A stretch of DNA of 64,000 nt, from assembly GCA_903850885.1 (NCBI GenBank), contig CAINMU010000010.1:1-64000 (forward strand), written 5' to 3'. The notes beneath the pieces were generated by a model. The model made no database searches, was not told the origin of the DNA, and saw only the letters and a list, made by a program, of their open reading frames with translations. This stretch comes from an uncultured Opitutia bacterium (GTDB taxonomy: Bacteria > Verrucomicrobiota > Verrucomicrobiia > Opitutales > UBA953). Made by a program: the position numbers and the translations under genes. Below are positions 35,843-44,709 of this stretch, one piece after another (position 1 is the stretch's first letter; each line of letters opens with the position of its first letter).

Positions 35843-36752
35843 CGCCGTCGAAATACCTAATCGTTTCCGAGAGGGCCTGATCGAAGGAAACCGCTGCCTT
35901 CCACCCGGCAGATTGAAGCTTCACCGTGGAAGCTACCGATGCCTTCACGTCACCCGCCCGACCTGGGCGATACTCGATGGTGGATTTAGATTTCGTCAGG
36001 GCGATTATTTTTTCCGCCAGGCTCAAGACACTCAGCCCCTGGCCATGCCCCACATTATAGGTCCCGGTGACAGCTTCCCGATCCGCGACATAAGCCAGAG
36101 CCTGAGCGATATCTTGAACATAGATGAAATCACGGGTTTGCTGGCCGTCTCCAAAAATGATCAGGGGTTCACCCCGCAGGGCTTGGGTGATAAAAATAGG
36201 GACGGCTGCCGCGTAGGCAGATTGGGGATTTTGACGCGGGCCGAAAACATTGAAGAATCGGAGGCTCGTCGTCGAAAGTCCGTGGCTTTGATGGAAAGTT
36301 TCCAACAGGTGTTCACCGGATAACTTCGTAAAGGCATAAGGCGACTGTGGCTCCGGCGCCATCGTTTCGAGCTTAGGAACAATCGGGTTGTTGCCATAGA
36401 TGGCCGCCGAAGAGGCTAAGACGACTTTCTTGACCCCGTTGCGTGCGGCGGCTTCCAGAATGTTCAACGTTCCTTGCACGTTGAGCTGTTCGGTCTCCGC
36501 GGGATTGCTGACTGATTCAGGGACTGAGACCAAGGCCGCCAGGTGGAAGACTTGATCCACGCCCCGCATGACCTGAGCGACACGCGCGCGGTCAAGGATT
36601 GATCCATCGATCAAGTTACAATCGATGCCGTGCAGGTTTCGGCTGTCGCCGGTCCGAAAGTTATCCAAGACGACCACCTCCGCCTTACCTTGAAAATATT
36701 GGGCCAGATGTGAGCCGATAAAACCCGCTCCGCCGGTAATCAAAACGCGCAT
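35832..36752 (-). CDS. NAD-dependent epimerase/dehydratase, probably UDP-sugar 4-epimerase
   Basis: 306 aa, extended SDR. NAD-binding GGAGFIGSHLA (7-17), catalytic Ser115 (ASSAAIYG) and YxxxK (Tyr139-Lys143, SPYAFTKLSGE), plus the substrate segment RFFNVFGPRQNP. These fit UDP-glucose/UDP-GlcNAc 4-epimerases (GalE or WbpP type). As the last gene of the amino-sugar operon, after NahK-like kinase and nucleotidyltransferase genes, a UDP-HexNAc substrate is the best inference. Its 3' end overlaps the convergent His-rich gene by 11 bases. Confidence 0.85.
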   Translation of the reverse strand: MRVLITGGAGFIGSHLAQYFQGKAEVVVLDNFRTGDSRNLHGIDCNLIDGSILDRARVAQVMRGVDQVFHLAALVSVPESVSNPAETEQLNVQGTLNILEAAARNGVKKVVLASSAAIYGNNPIVPKLETMAPEPQSPYAFTKLSGEHLLETFHQSHGLSTTSLRFFNVFGPRQNPQSAYAAAVPIFITQALRGEPLIIFGDGQQTRDFIYVQDIAQALAYVADREAVTGTYNVGHGQGLSVLSLAEKIIALTKSKSTIEYRPGRAGDVKASVASTVKLQSAGWKAAVSFDQALSETIRYFDGVTS

Positions 36753-37855
36753 TAAGAGAGTTGGTTTAGGATTGGGTGCATCGCAGGCAACTGAGCCGTG
36801 ATTGATTCCACCAGTTTGAACTGCGCCCGGGCTCTATCCAGATTATGGGTCGGTCGCTTGCATTTAAAATACACATCACCCTCGAGCCAGTCGGTCAGAA
36901 AACGTAACCCGATCTCATAAGTGATGACCTGGCCAGCCTCCGGGAGGAGCGCGAGCTCCCGCTGCGTCAGGAACCCCTTAGCCGAGGAAAGATAACCCTC
37001 GATCAGGGCGGTGAACAGGGGGAGTTGCATGACGATTTTATCCAGGTCGACCTCGTCTTCGGCTGCCGGCGAGGTCGACGTGCGCACAAGGTCGCCGAAA
37101 TCGTAGAGGACCGAGCCAGGCATCACCGTATCCAGATCAATGACGCAAATCCCTTCCTGGGAAGCGTTGTCGAGCAGGACATTATTAAGCTTAGTATCAT
37201 TATGCGTCACGCGCTCGGGGATTTCGTGGCGGGCGAGCGCCCCGGTAATTACGGAAGCGAGGTGCTCGTTTTGCAGGGCGAACTGGATTTCTTTTTCAGC
37301 AGACTTCGCCCGGCCATGGGGGTCGCGATTCAGGGCCAATCTGAAGTTGGCCAAACGCTTCGGGGTGTGATGGAAATAGGGGATGGTTTCATGGAGCCTT
37401 TTTCCTGGTAAGTCAGCCAAGAGGGCTTGGAACGAGCCAAAGGCACGCGCCGCGGCATAAGCTTGGCGCGGGGAGCTGACGACGTCGTGACCGGTCGCAT
37501 TTTCGATAAAGTTATAACAGCGCCAACGATGGCCGACGTCATCGGTATGCCAGTTTCGTCCTTGCAGGGTCGGGATGAGCCGAAGGGCCCGGCGAAAAGC
37601 ATCTGGCACGCCTTGGGAGGCCAGTTTCTGCTGCGTGTGGTAACAGACCCGCTCCACGTTCTCCATCAAGGCATCCGGAGCTTTGAAGACCTGCTGATTA
37701 ATCCGCTGGAGGATATACCGCACGACTTTACCAGAAACGGCGACTTCCAGCGCATAGGTATCATTAATATGCCCACTGCCGTAGGGCACGGCCGAAATCA
37801 ACCCCCCGGGAAGTTTAAAGGCCTGTGCCGCCGTGGTGTGAGGATGGTTGGTCAC
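36752..37855 (-). CDS. NahK-like N-acetylhexosamine 1-kinase (aminoglycoside phosphotransferase fold)
   Basis: I prefer the GTG at 37855 (367 aa), 13 bases after the preceding stop; the track start at 37915 overlaps that gene. Motifs fit NahK-type kinases: GSGHINDTY, the catalytic loop THNDTKLNNVLLD and the metal-binding VIDLDTVMPGSVLYDFGD. NahK phosphorylates GlcNAc or GalNAc at C1. It sits between a nucleotidyltransferase and an epimerase, as expected for a route from HexNAc-1-phosphate to UDP-HexNAc. The substrate is inferred from family and context. Confidence 0.82.
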   Translation of the reverse strand: MTNHPHTTAAQAFKLPGGLISAVPYGSGHINDTYALEVAVSGKVVRYILQRINQQVFKAPDALMENVERVCYHTQQKLASQGVPDAFRRALRLIPTLQGRNWHTDDVGHRWRCYNFIENATGHDVVSSPRQAYAAARAFGSFQALLADLPGKRLHETIPYFHHTPKRLANFRLALNRDPHGRAKSAEKEIQFALQNEHLASVITGALARHEIPERVTHNDTKLNNVLLDNASQEGICVIDLDTVMPGSVLYDFGDLVRTSTSPAAEDEVDLDKIVMQLPLFTALIEGYLSSAKGFLTQRELALLPEAGQVITYEIGLRFLTDWLEGDVYFKCKRPTHNLDRARAQFKLVESITAQLPAMHPILNQLS

Positions 37856-37868
37856 GGCATGGAAAGCT

Positions 37869-38774
37869 CTACGCCCAGAGATTCTCCGGGTAAACGCCGC
37901 GCTTAACCTCTTCAATAATACTCGCCTGAACGACGGCTTTATCTTCGCGATAAGTCACGCCGAACCACGTGGAATCCGTCCGCAGGACCAGACAGGTCGC
38001 TTGGCCAGATCTGACCAAGCTGCCGACCGAAAGCGGGATGTAACATTCGCTCTTCAACTCTTGCCCCTTAGTCGCAAGGAATTCGTCAAAGAGTACCTCA
38101 AGTTGCTTAAAGATGTGCGGGGTGAAGCCCCACATATTCATCGAGACGGGTTCGTTGCCAGATAACTCCGTCACCTTGCCGTCCGCTGCAGTATTTGTGC
38201 CGCCCTGCGGGGTCTTGGCGATCTTAGTCATCTCGTCGATATCCGTGAGAAGGCCTTGCGCATCCGCCTTGCAGACGCCGCGCGCTACCGTCCCATGCTC
38301 TGAAAGGGTGTTCTTCAGGGTAAAGCCGACCATGCAATAGGCGGTGGACTCGTTGCTCAGATTTTTGAGTTGTTCGCTTAATACGCCGTAAGAGTTTCGG
38401 CCATAAAAATCGTCAGCGTTGATCACGGCGAAGGGGGTCTGGACGTTAGCACGGGCGCATAAGATCGCATGGGTCGTGCCCCACGGTTTCTCTCGGCCCT
38501 CAGGAATCTTAAAATCGGCAGGTAAACGATCTAAGGTCTGGAAAGCGAAACCGACCTCAATCTTGTCAGCGAACTTCTGGACGATGCGCTCTTGGAAGTC
38601 TTTCTCAAAGTCGGGTCGGATGATGAATACGACCTTACCGAAGCCGGCACGAATGGCATCATAGACCGAATAGTCCAGGATAGTCTCGCCCGAAGGGCCC
38701 ATGGGGTCGATCTGTTTAAGGCCGCCGTAGCGACTTCCCATACCAGCAGCGAGAACAAGGAGGGTGGGTTTCAT
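37869..38774 (-). CDS. Sugar-1-phosphate nucleotidyltransferase family protein
   Basis: 301 aa. The N-terminus LLVLAAGMGSRYGGLKQIDP is the nucleotide-binding loop of the NTP-transferase fold, and AVINADDFYG gives the metal-binding Asp pair. The sequence is closer to the unnamed NTases found beside NahK-like kinases than to GlmU or RmlA. It probably joins UTP to the hexosamine-1-phosphate made by the next gene's kinase. The acceptor is inference. Confidence 0.8.
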   Translation of the reverse strand: MKPTLLVLAAGMGSRYGGLKQIDPMGPSGETILDYSVYDAIRAGFGKVVFIIRPDFEKDFQERIVQKFADKIEVGFAFQTLDRLPADFKIPEGREKPWGTTHAILCARANVQTPFAVINADDFYGRNSYGVLSEQLKNLSNESTAYCMVGFTLKNTLSEHGTVARGVCKADAQGLLTDIDEMTKIAKTPQGGTNTAADGKVTELSGNEPVSMNMWGFTPHIFKQLEVLFDEFLATKGQELKSECYIPLSVGSLVRSGQATCLVLRTDSTWFGVTYREDKAVVQASIIEEVKRGVYPENLWA

Positions 38775-38780
38775 ATATTT

Positions 38781-39626
38781 TCAGAGTGAGCGGAGAATGC
38801 GTGCGGCGATATCTAACTTAAGACGGTCGACGAAGCCGGTGACATAATTAAGTGGATCGAGGCTATCATCGTTGATGAGCGGGGTCAAATCCATGGCCCA
38901 TTGCATCGACGTTTCGCGGTCGGAACTATGGGCGTTACTAAAAGTTGCGTTAGCCGTACGGCGTCCAAGCACCGCCAGATCGTAGCGTTTACCCCCAGCG
39001 ATCTGGGTAGCGAAGATTGCATTAAGTTTCAGGGCGAGCTCAGGACGCTCCGAAATGGGCATCGGTGTCTTTTCCTCATCCACTAGCCAATCCAAATCGC
39101 GCCAAACTTCGCAGCCGTAGACTTTTTCGGGTCTCTGATCGGCGGGGAGGAGACGAAGGGCTTCGAGGCAACGTAGGGCGCAGCCCACATGGGTATCATG
39201 CTTATCGGCAAGATTATGGAGGTAGACTACCTGGGGCCGGGTGGCCTGCAGGATGGTCAGGATGTCCCCTCGGGTCGCCGCCCCTTGCGACTGTCGGACG
39301 TCTTGACTCGCATAACCGAGCTGAGCGACGAACCCATACTGACCGAGCGTAGCCGCCCGTCGTTGTTCTTGAATTCGCTCGGCGGCCATCTGCGCATCCG
39401 TCCAATCGCGATAGTTGCCCAGACGGGAACTTCCGCGCCCGTCCGTCATGATCACCCCGCCGAACCATCGGTCGGTTTGATCATAACAAGCGAGGATGCC
39501 ATGGAATGCCATGAACTCGAGGTCATCCTGGTGGGCGCCAATACCTAAATGGGTCGTTCTCGCAAAGGCTTCCGGGCTGACGTGGGCATCAGGGATAAAA
39601 ACGTCAGCTTGTGAAGAAAGTTTCAT
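38781..39626 (-). CDS. PIG-L/LmbE family deacetylase
   Basis: 281 aa. The zinc motif reads GIGAHQDDLEFMAFHG (the AHPDDxE block with Pro to Gln) and the second His motif is YLHNLADKHDTHVG. This family removes N-acetyl groups from GlcNAc-containing compounds such as diacetylchitobiose, mycothiol or bacillithiol precursors. No nagA-type deacetylase is visible in the operon, so this enzyme may provide the deacetylation step before or beside the kinase. It lies between the ROK-type kinase and the nucleotidyltransferase with 6-base gaps. Confidence 0.85.
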   Translation of the reverse strand: MKLSSQADVFIPDAHVSPEAFARTTHLGIGAHQDDLEFMAFHGILACYDQTDRWFGGVIMTDGRGSSRLGNYRDWTDAQMAAERIQEQRRAATLGQYGFVAQLGYASQDVRQSQGAATRGDILTILQATRPQVVYLHNLADKHDTHVGCALRCLEALRLLPADQRPEKVYGCEVWRDLDWLVDEEKTPMPISERPELALKLNAIFATQIAGGKRYDLAVLGRRTANATFSNAHSSDRETSMQWAMDLTPLINDDSLDPLNYVTGFVDRLKLDIAARILRSL

Positions 39627-39632
39627 TCCAAA

Positions 39633-41048
39633 TTATGCGAGGGGTGGAAGCGAAGCGGCGGCGATAGCCTGACCGTGCCGCTTATCCTTCTCATTCGGTG
39701 CCATAAGGTCGATACGAAGTTCCGGGAACTCGTCGCGAAGTACGCCCTGAGCTTGCGCGATGATAAGATCACCCCCCGCGCCAGTGGTGACGCGTCCCAT
39801 AATCAGAAGGGCGCTGATGGGGTAAAAACTCGCGAAATGGGCGACGGCATAGCCCAAGGCGATCCCGATGGTCTTATAAACCTTATGAGCCCGTAAATCG
39901 CCTTGGGCCATGAGGCGCTGGAGTTCTTCCAGCTTCTCGGGCAAAGGCAGGGTGGCAGGCAGGTGGATGCCGGCCAAGGGCAACAGCCGGCCGACGGCTT
40001 GTTGGCTGAAGTATTGCACGGCGCACCCTTGGTCACCTGACCACTCATCCAGGGGGCCGCCAGCCCGGTAATCAACCGGGACAAAAGCAAGTTCGCTTAA
40101 CCAATGGGTCAGCTTCCCCTCCGAATCGACGTAGCCAGCGGCGACACTGGTTCCCATGGCAACACCCAGGACGGCATTACGACCCAAGCTCATGGAGGCG
40201 GCAAGCGCCGTCACGTCACCGTCGTTCAAGACTTCAAAAGGGACTTTCCATTCTGCCGCGAGATCGAGAAAGATACTCGAGACCTTTTGCGTAAAAATCC
40301 TCGGATCGACGACGCCCCTGAACAGCGAGGCGATGCGAACTTTGTTATGGAGATACACGCCGGCGGCAGAACCGCCGATGGCATCGACCCGCGGGAGGTG
40401 GGCAGCGGCCCGATGCAACGAATCGCGAATCCCCGCAAGGTGATAGTTCGGATCAGCTTGAAAGTATGGATCCCATTTCACTTCCTCAGAAAATACGACC
40501 TGGCCGTCGATCAGGGCAGCGCATTTCCGGTCAGAGCCTCCCAGGTCAAAACCAATGCGACAGCCGTCAAGATGGCGGCCCAGGGTTAGAGCGGAAGTGA
40601 CCGATTGAGGAAGCTCAGATTCATCGACCGCATCGAGGGCGATGGGCGTTTCGAATATTTTTTGTTGAAACTCGCAATCAAATGACCGCGCGCCCTGCGG
40701 GTGGTAGGCCTTCCGAAGTTTCGCGACAAAATAATCGGCCAGAGGTCCGGCCACTTTTACCTGATTACCACCCCGGGACCATAACAGGAATTTTAAAGTT
40801 CTTTCGATATGTAGGAAGTTCTGAAAATCATCGACGCCGAGCGGTAAGACCAGAGTGCGAAAAGTCGATGAGGTGCCATCGGCCCTTGCTAAAGTCAGCG
40901 TCAGCGAAGAGCTACCTGCGTTCGCCTGACATCGGGCAATGAATTCGCGGGTCCACAATGCGGCCGGAACCTGCTCCGGATCGATTTCCGAAACGTGCAA
41001 AGGAGGGCGCAAAAGCCTGACCTTAGAGTGTGCTTTGGGCGGCGGCAT
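39633..41048 (-). CDS. ROK-like sugar kinase with N-terminal extension
   Basis: 471 aa if the ATG at 41048 is used, overlapping nagB by 26 bases; a TTG at 41012 just after the nagB stop codon is the alternative. The core (about residue 165 onward) shows an actin-like kinase fold: IGFDLGGSDRKCAALIDG, AIGGSAAGVYLHNKVR and VLNDGDVTALAASMSLG. The preceding ~150 residues are not part of normal ROK kinases. In an operon with nagB and a deacetylase the likely substrate is glucosamine or a related sugar; it may instead be a ROK-like regulator-type protein without activity. Confidence 0.7.
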   Translation of the reverse strand: MPPPKAHSKVRLLRPPLHVSEIDPEQVPAALWTREFIARCQANAGSSSLTLTLARADGTSSTFRTLVLPLGVDDFQNFLHIERTLKFLLWSRGGNQVKVAGPLADYFVAKLRKAYHPQGARSFDCEFQQKIFETPIALDAVDESELPQSVTSALTLGRHLDGCRIGFDLGGSDRKCAALIDGQVVFSEEVKWDPYFQADPNYHLAGIRDSLHRAAAHLPRVDAIGGSAAGVYLHNKVRIASLFRGVVDPRIFTQKVSSIFLDLAAEWKVPFEVLNDGDVTALAASMSLGRNAVLGVAMGTSVAAGYVDSEGKLTHWLSELAFVPVDYRAGGPLDEWSGDQGCAVQYFSQQAVGRLLPLAGIHLPATLPLPEKLEELQRLMAQGDLRAHKVYKTIGIALGYAVAHFASFYPISALLIMGRVTTGAGGDLIIAQAQGVLRDEFPELRIDLMAPNEKDKRHGQAIAAASLPPLA

Positions 41049-41763
41049 CCAGATGGAACGTGCAATCAGGGTGAAGCTGTAACCACGTTGCGGGGCAGTT
41101 GCCGTTAGGTTTTTCGCGGAAAGCCTGGCGGACAATCTCCGCCTTGCCTGCACCGAAAGCCAGCAGGGCAATTTTTCTGGCCTCCAAGATGGTGCCGACA
41201 CCCATGGTAAGAGCTTCCCTCGGCACCGACTCCGGACTTACGAAGAAACCTGCGTTATCCAGCCGGGTAATCGCATTAAGCGTGACGTGACGCGTGCGAC
41301 AAGTCTCAGCCGAGGGTGGCTCATTGAAACCGATATGTCCCGTGCGCCCGATACCCAGAATTTGGAGGTCAATCCCGCCGACCGATTTGATCCGTGCCTC
41401 ATAAGCCTGACATTCGGCCGAGAAATCCTTGCTCAGACCATCAGGGATATGAGTGGACGCTTTCGGCAGATCAATTGAGCGGAAGAGGTTCTGCTCCATG
41501 AAATGACGGTAAGAATGCGGGTGGTCGGCGCCCAGTCCGACATATTCATCCAAGTTGAAGGATATGACATCCTTGAAACTCAAACCTTCCTCGCGATGCA
41601 GACGGATAAGCTCGGCGTAAAGGGGTAAAGGGGTTGAGCCGGTAGCAAGGCCGAGCACGGTTTTCTTGCCCGATAGCGAGCGTAAACCAATCAACTCCGC
41701 GATCTCTTGGGCGACGGCTTTAGCCGCAGATATTTTATCGGTGTGCTGATGGATAAGAGGCAT
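41023..41763 (-). CDS. nagB: Glucosamine-6-phosphate deaminase
   Basis: 246 aa. GLATGSTPLPLYAELIR, the SFNLDEYVGL segment and LGIGRTGHIGFNEP are NagB signatures, including the catalytic Asp and His region. The enzyme converts GlcN-6-phosphate to fructose-6-phosphate and ammonia. The start codon overlaps the valS stop codon (TAATG), so its translation is probably coupled to the synthetase gene. It opens the six-gene amino-sugar set that runs to 35832. Confidence 0.94.
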   Translation of the reverse strand: MPLIHQHTDKISAAKAVAQEIAELIGLRSLSGKKTVLGLATGSTPLPLYAELIRLHREEGLSFKDVISFNLDEYVGLGADHPHSYRHFMEQNLFRSIDLPKASTHIPDGLSKDFSAECQAYEARIKSVGGIDLQILGIGRTGHIGFNEPPSAETCRTRHVTLNAITRLDNAGFFVSPESVPREALTMGVGTILEARKIALLAFGAGKAEIVRQAFREKPNGNCPATWLQLHPDCTFHLDAAAQSTL

Positions 41764-44489
41764 TATGAGCCGAGAGTTTTTAACATCCGAGACAGCTCGT
41801 CTCGTTTGGCTTTAGCTTCCTCTAATTGTTTACGAGCACCTTCAAGAATCTGCGGCGGGGCCTTGGACACAAAGGTTTCATTCGTCAGCTTGGCCTCGCC
41901 GGCGGCGACGACTTTATCCATCTTTTCCAATTCTTTGGTGAGGCGCTGAGTTTCGGCGGCGACGTCGACCACACCGCTTTGTTCCAATACGATGGTGCCG
42001 AGGGTCGAAAGCATGCCGGGTCGATTACCCGCATCGGTTACAAAATCCAAAGCCACTAAACCAGCCATCCGGTATAACTTATCGCGATTATTTTCGATAA
42101 GCGTCCGCGCGGCCGAATCCTTCGCAATCACGGTCACCACGGTATCGCGGCGGGTGGCTTGGTTGGTTTGTGATTTCAGAGCGCGGATGGTCGCCACGAA
42201 CTCACGCAATTGAGCGACATCGGAAACTTTCGAAGCCACCAACTTGATGGCATGATCGCGCAACGCACGCAAGAGGTCGCCCCCCGTGCCGGTAGAGTGA
42301 TGCTGGATGAAATCGTTCTCGACCCCGTATCCTAGCAAATGCCAGAGCTCTTCGGTGATGAAAGGCGCAACGGGATGGAGCAGGAGCAGGAATTGACGCA
42401 ACACCAGGTCTTGCACCGCCAAGCAGGTGTCGCGTAGGAGTGGATCCGCGAGCCGGGCCTTGGAGGCTTCGACATACCAATCACAGAAGTCGCCCCAGAA
42501 GAACGTGTAGAGACCTTGAGCGTAAGCGGTGAACTCGTGCTCTTCAAGGTGCTTGGAGGTCGTATCCGTGAGTTCCGCCAAACCTTGTAAGATGGCAAAA
42601 TCATCATCGTCTAGATGTTCCGCTTTGATCCGGGTGATGATACTAGGCAGCGACGAGTTATCGAACATCGGACCGGACATCTGCCGGAAGCGGGCGGCAT
42701 TCCAGAGCTTGTTACAAAAGTTACGACCTTGAGAGACGCGATCTTCGTCGAACAGGATGTCTTGCCCTTTGGGCGCAATGGAAAGGAGGCCGAAACGCAG
42801 ACCATCGGCGCCGAACTTCGCGATTAAATCCAAAGGTTCCGGGGAGTTACCCAGGCTCTTGGACATTTTTCTACCCTGTTTATCGCGGATGATACCATTG
42901 AAATAAACCCGCTTAAAAGGAATGCGCGCCCGGATGTCGTCATCGGTGAGCGTTTTCTTTTCGGGCCCGTGCAATTCAAGGCCGGCAATGATCATACGCG
43001 CAACCCAAAGGAAGATAATATCCGGGCCCGTCGCGAGGGCGCCCGTTGGATACCAATGTTTCAGCTCTTCGGTCGTCTCGCCGGGCTTGCGCCAGCCCAG
43101 CGTAGCCAGACACCAAAGCCACGAGGAGGCCCAGGTATCCAGCACGTCGACATCTTGTTCCCAATTTTGCGGATCGGCCGGAGGGGTCAGGGAAACGTAC
43201 CGGTTTACTGCCTCGTTACGGTCGCAATTTTTCCGATACCAAACCGGGATGCGATGACCCCACCAGAGCTGCCTGCTAACGCACCAATCTTGGATATTAT
43301 CCAGCCAATGAAGGTAGGTCTTGGTCCAGCGTTCGGGGTGAAAGCGAATGATACCACTCGTCACGGCCCGCTTGGCTTCTTCGATCTTGGGGTAGCGGAT
43401 GAACCATTGTTCGCTTAAGCGGGGCTCGATTGGAACATCTGCCCGCTCCGAATAACCGACGGTATTTTCGTAAGGCTCGACCTTAACCAAGGCACCTAAT
43501 TCGTCTAAAAGTTTGGCGGCAGCGTCGCGGGCTTTAAAGCGCTCAAGCCCGGCAAGCGGTCCGGCATCGGCACTCATGGTGCCGTCCGGATTCATGACGT
43601 CGAGGACGGTGAGGCCGTGGCGCTTACCAATATCAAAGTCTGTCCGATCGTGCGCCGGAGTGACCTTCAGCACACCGGTACCGAAAGCTGGGTCGACCGC
43701 GCTATCGCCCACGATAAGAATCGGGGCGCGAGGGAAGGGGCGCCAAACATGCTTGCCGATCAGATGCTGATAACGTTCATCTCCCGGATGGACGGCGACG
43801 GCCATGTCTCCGGGAATAGTCTCCGGACGAGTCGTGGAGATTTCCAAGAAAGTACCGGGCAGTTCCACGACTTCATAGCGCATCCGGAAGAGCGAACCCT
43901 TCGAGGGCTTCATAATTACTTCTTCATCTGAAAGACCGGTCTGGGAAACGGGGCACCAATTGACCATGCGTTTGCCGCGGTAGACGTACCCGCGCTCATA
44001 AAGGGTGACGAAAGCCTGCAAGACCGCTTGCGAATAACCGTCGTCGAGCGTGTGCACCGTTCGATCCCAATCACACGAGGCGCCTAACTTGCGTAACTGG
44101 CCTAAGATGATGCCGCCGTGTTTATCTCGCCACTCAGAAGCCGTTTCGATGAATTTTTCGCGACCTAAATCATGACGGGTCTTGCCTTGTTTTTGGCGTA
44201 ACTCTTTTTCAACCCGCGATTGCGTGGCAATACCAGCGTGATCGGTACCCGCTAACCATAAAGCGGACTTTCCTTCCTGACGGGCCCGACGCACCATGAT
44301 GTCTTGCAGGGTGTTGTTGAGCAGGTGCCCCATATGTAGCACGCCCGTGACGTTCGGGGGCGGAATCATGACGGCGAAAGATTCGCGCTTCGGGTCCACT
44401 TTGCCTTTAAAGCAACCAGCAGCTAACCAACGGTCGTACCAGACGGATTCGACGCCTTGGGGGTCATAAGATTTGGGGATTTCGGCCAT
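41763..44489 (-). CDS. valS: Valyl-tRNA synthetase
   Basis: 908 aa, typical length. Class I motifs are intact: PPPNVTGVLHMGHLLNN (HIGH-type, near residue 45-55) and GRKMSKSLGN near 550. The C-terminal arm has the usual coiled coil (RLTKELEKMDKVVAAGEAKL and on). It charges tRNA-Val in the cytoplasm. Its stop overlaps the nagB start, so a housekeeping promoter may also feed the amino-sugar genes. Upstream, divergently, lies the SRP RNA gene. Confidence 0.97.
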   Translation of the reverse strand: MAEIPKSYDPQGVESVWYDRWLAAGCFKGKVDPKRESFAVMIPPPNVTGVLHMGHLLNNTLQDIMVRRARQEGKSALWLAGTDHAGIATQSRVEKELRQKQGKTRHDLGREKFIETASEWRDKHGGIILGQLRKLGASCDWDRTVHTLDDGYSQAVLQAFVTLYERGYVYRGKRMVNWCPVSQTGLSDEEVIMKPSKGSLFRMRYEVVELPGTFLEISTTRPETIPGDMAVAVHPGDERYQHLIGKHVWRPFPRAPILIVGDSAVDPAFGTGVLKVTPAHDRTDFDIGKRHGLTVLDVMNPDGTMSADAGPLAGLERFKARDAAAKLLDELGALVKVEPYENTVGYSERADVPIEPRLSEQWFIRYPKIEEAKRAVTSGIIRFHPERWTKTYLHWLDNIQDWCVSRQLWWGHRIPVWYRKNCDRNEAVNRYVSLTPPADPQNWEQDVDVLDTWASSWLWCLATLGWRKPGETTEELKHWYPTGALATGPDIIFLWVARMIIAGLELHGPEKKTLTDDDIRARIPFKRVYFNGIIRDKQGRKMSKSLGNSPEPLDLIAKFGADGLRFGLLSIAPKGQDILFDEDRVSQGRNFCNKLWNAARFRQMSGPMFDNSSLPSIITRIKAEHLDDDDFAILQGLAELTDTTSKHLEEHEFTAYAQGLYTFFWGDFCDWYVEASKARLADPLLRDTCLAVQDLVLRQFLLLLHPVAPFITEELWHLLGYGVENDFIQHHSTGTGGDLLRALRDHAIKLVASKVSDVAQLREFVATIRALKSQTNQATRRDTVVTVIAKDSAARTLIENNRDKLYRMAGLVALDFVTDAGNRPGMLSTLGTIVLEQSGVVDVAAETQRLTKELEKMDKVVAAGEAKLTNETFVSKAPPQILEGARKQLEEAKAKRDELSRMLKTLGS

Positions 44490-44558
44490 CGGGAAATTGA
44501 TTAATTAGGGGGTAAGTTGGAGATTGAAAAGAGCGGATTGCCCCCCCATGAATATAGG

Positions 44559-44660
44559 TAAGCCAGGCCCCATGCAACGGGTAGCCGACGAATCCCGCCA
44601 GGTCCGGAAGGAAGCAACGGCAGTCAGTTTACTCGTGTGCCGTGGCAAGCCTGGCCCCTT
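44559..44660 (+). ncRNA. ffs: Small bacterial signal recognition particle RNA (4.5S)
   Basis: The conserved apical domain is unmistakable: AATCCCGCCAGGTCCGGAAG followed by GAAGCAACGG, closed by CCGTGGC. Outer ends pair as GCCAGGC (44562-44568) with GCCTGGC (44649-44655), giving the ~100-nt hairpin of small SRP RNA. It binds Ffh and targets membrane proteins. A weak promoter may lie at TTGAAA (44524) and around ATGAAT (44548). Ends are approximate. It is divergent from valS. Confidence 0.95.
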
Positions 44661-44709
44661 TCGCCTTTTCTCTAGTACTTACCGGAGTTTAAATGGGTGA
44701 TTTCGTGCG

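Noticed and set aside
41763-44489. T-box or tRNA-responsive leader before valS
   Set aside because: The gap to the SRP RNA is about 70 bases and shows no T-box core or stem; there is no room for one.
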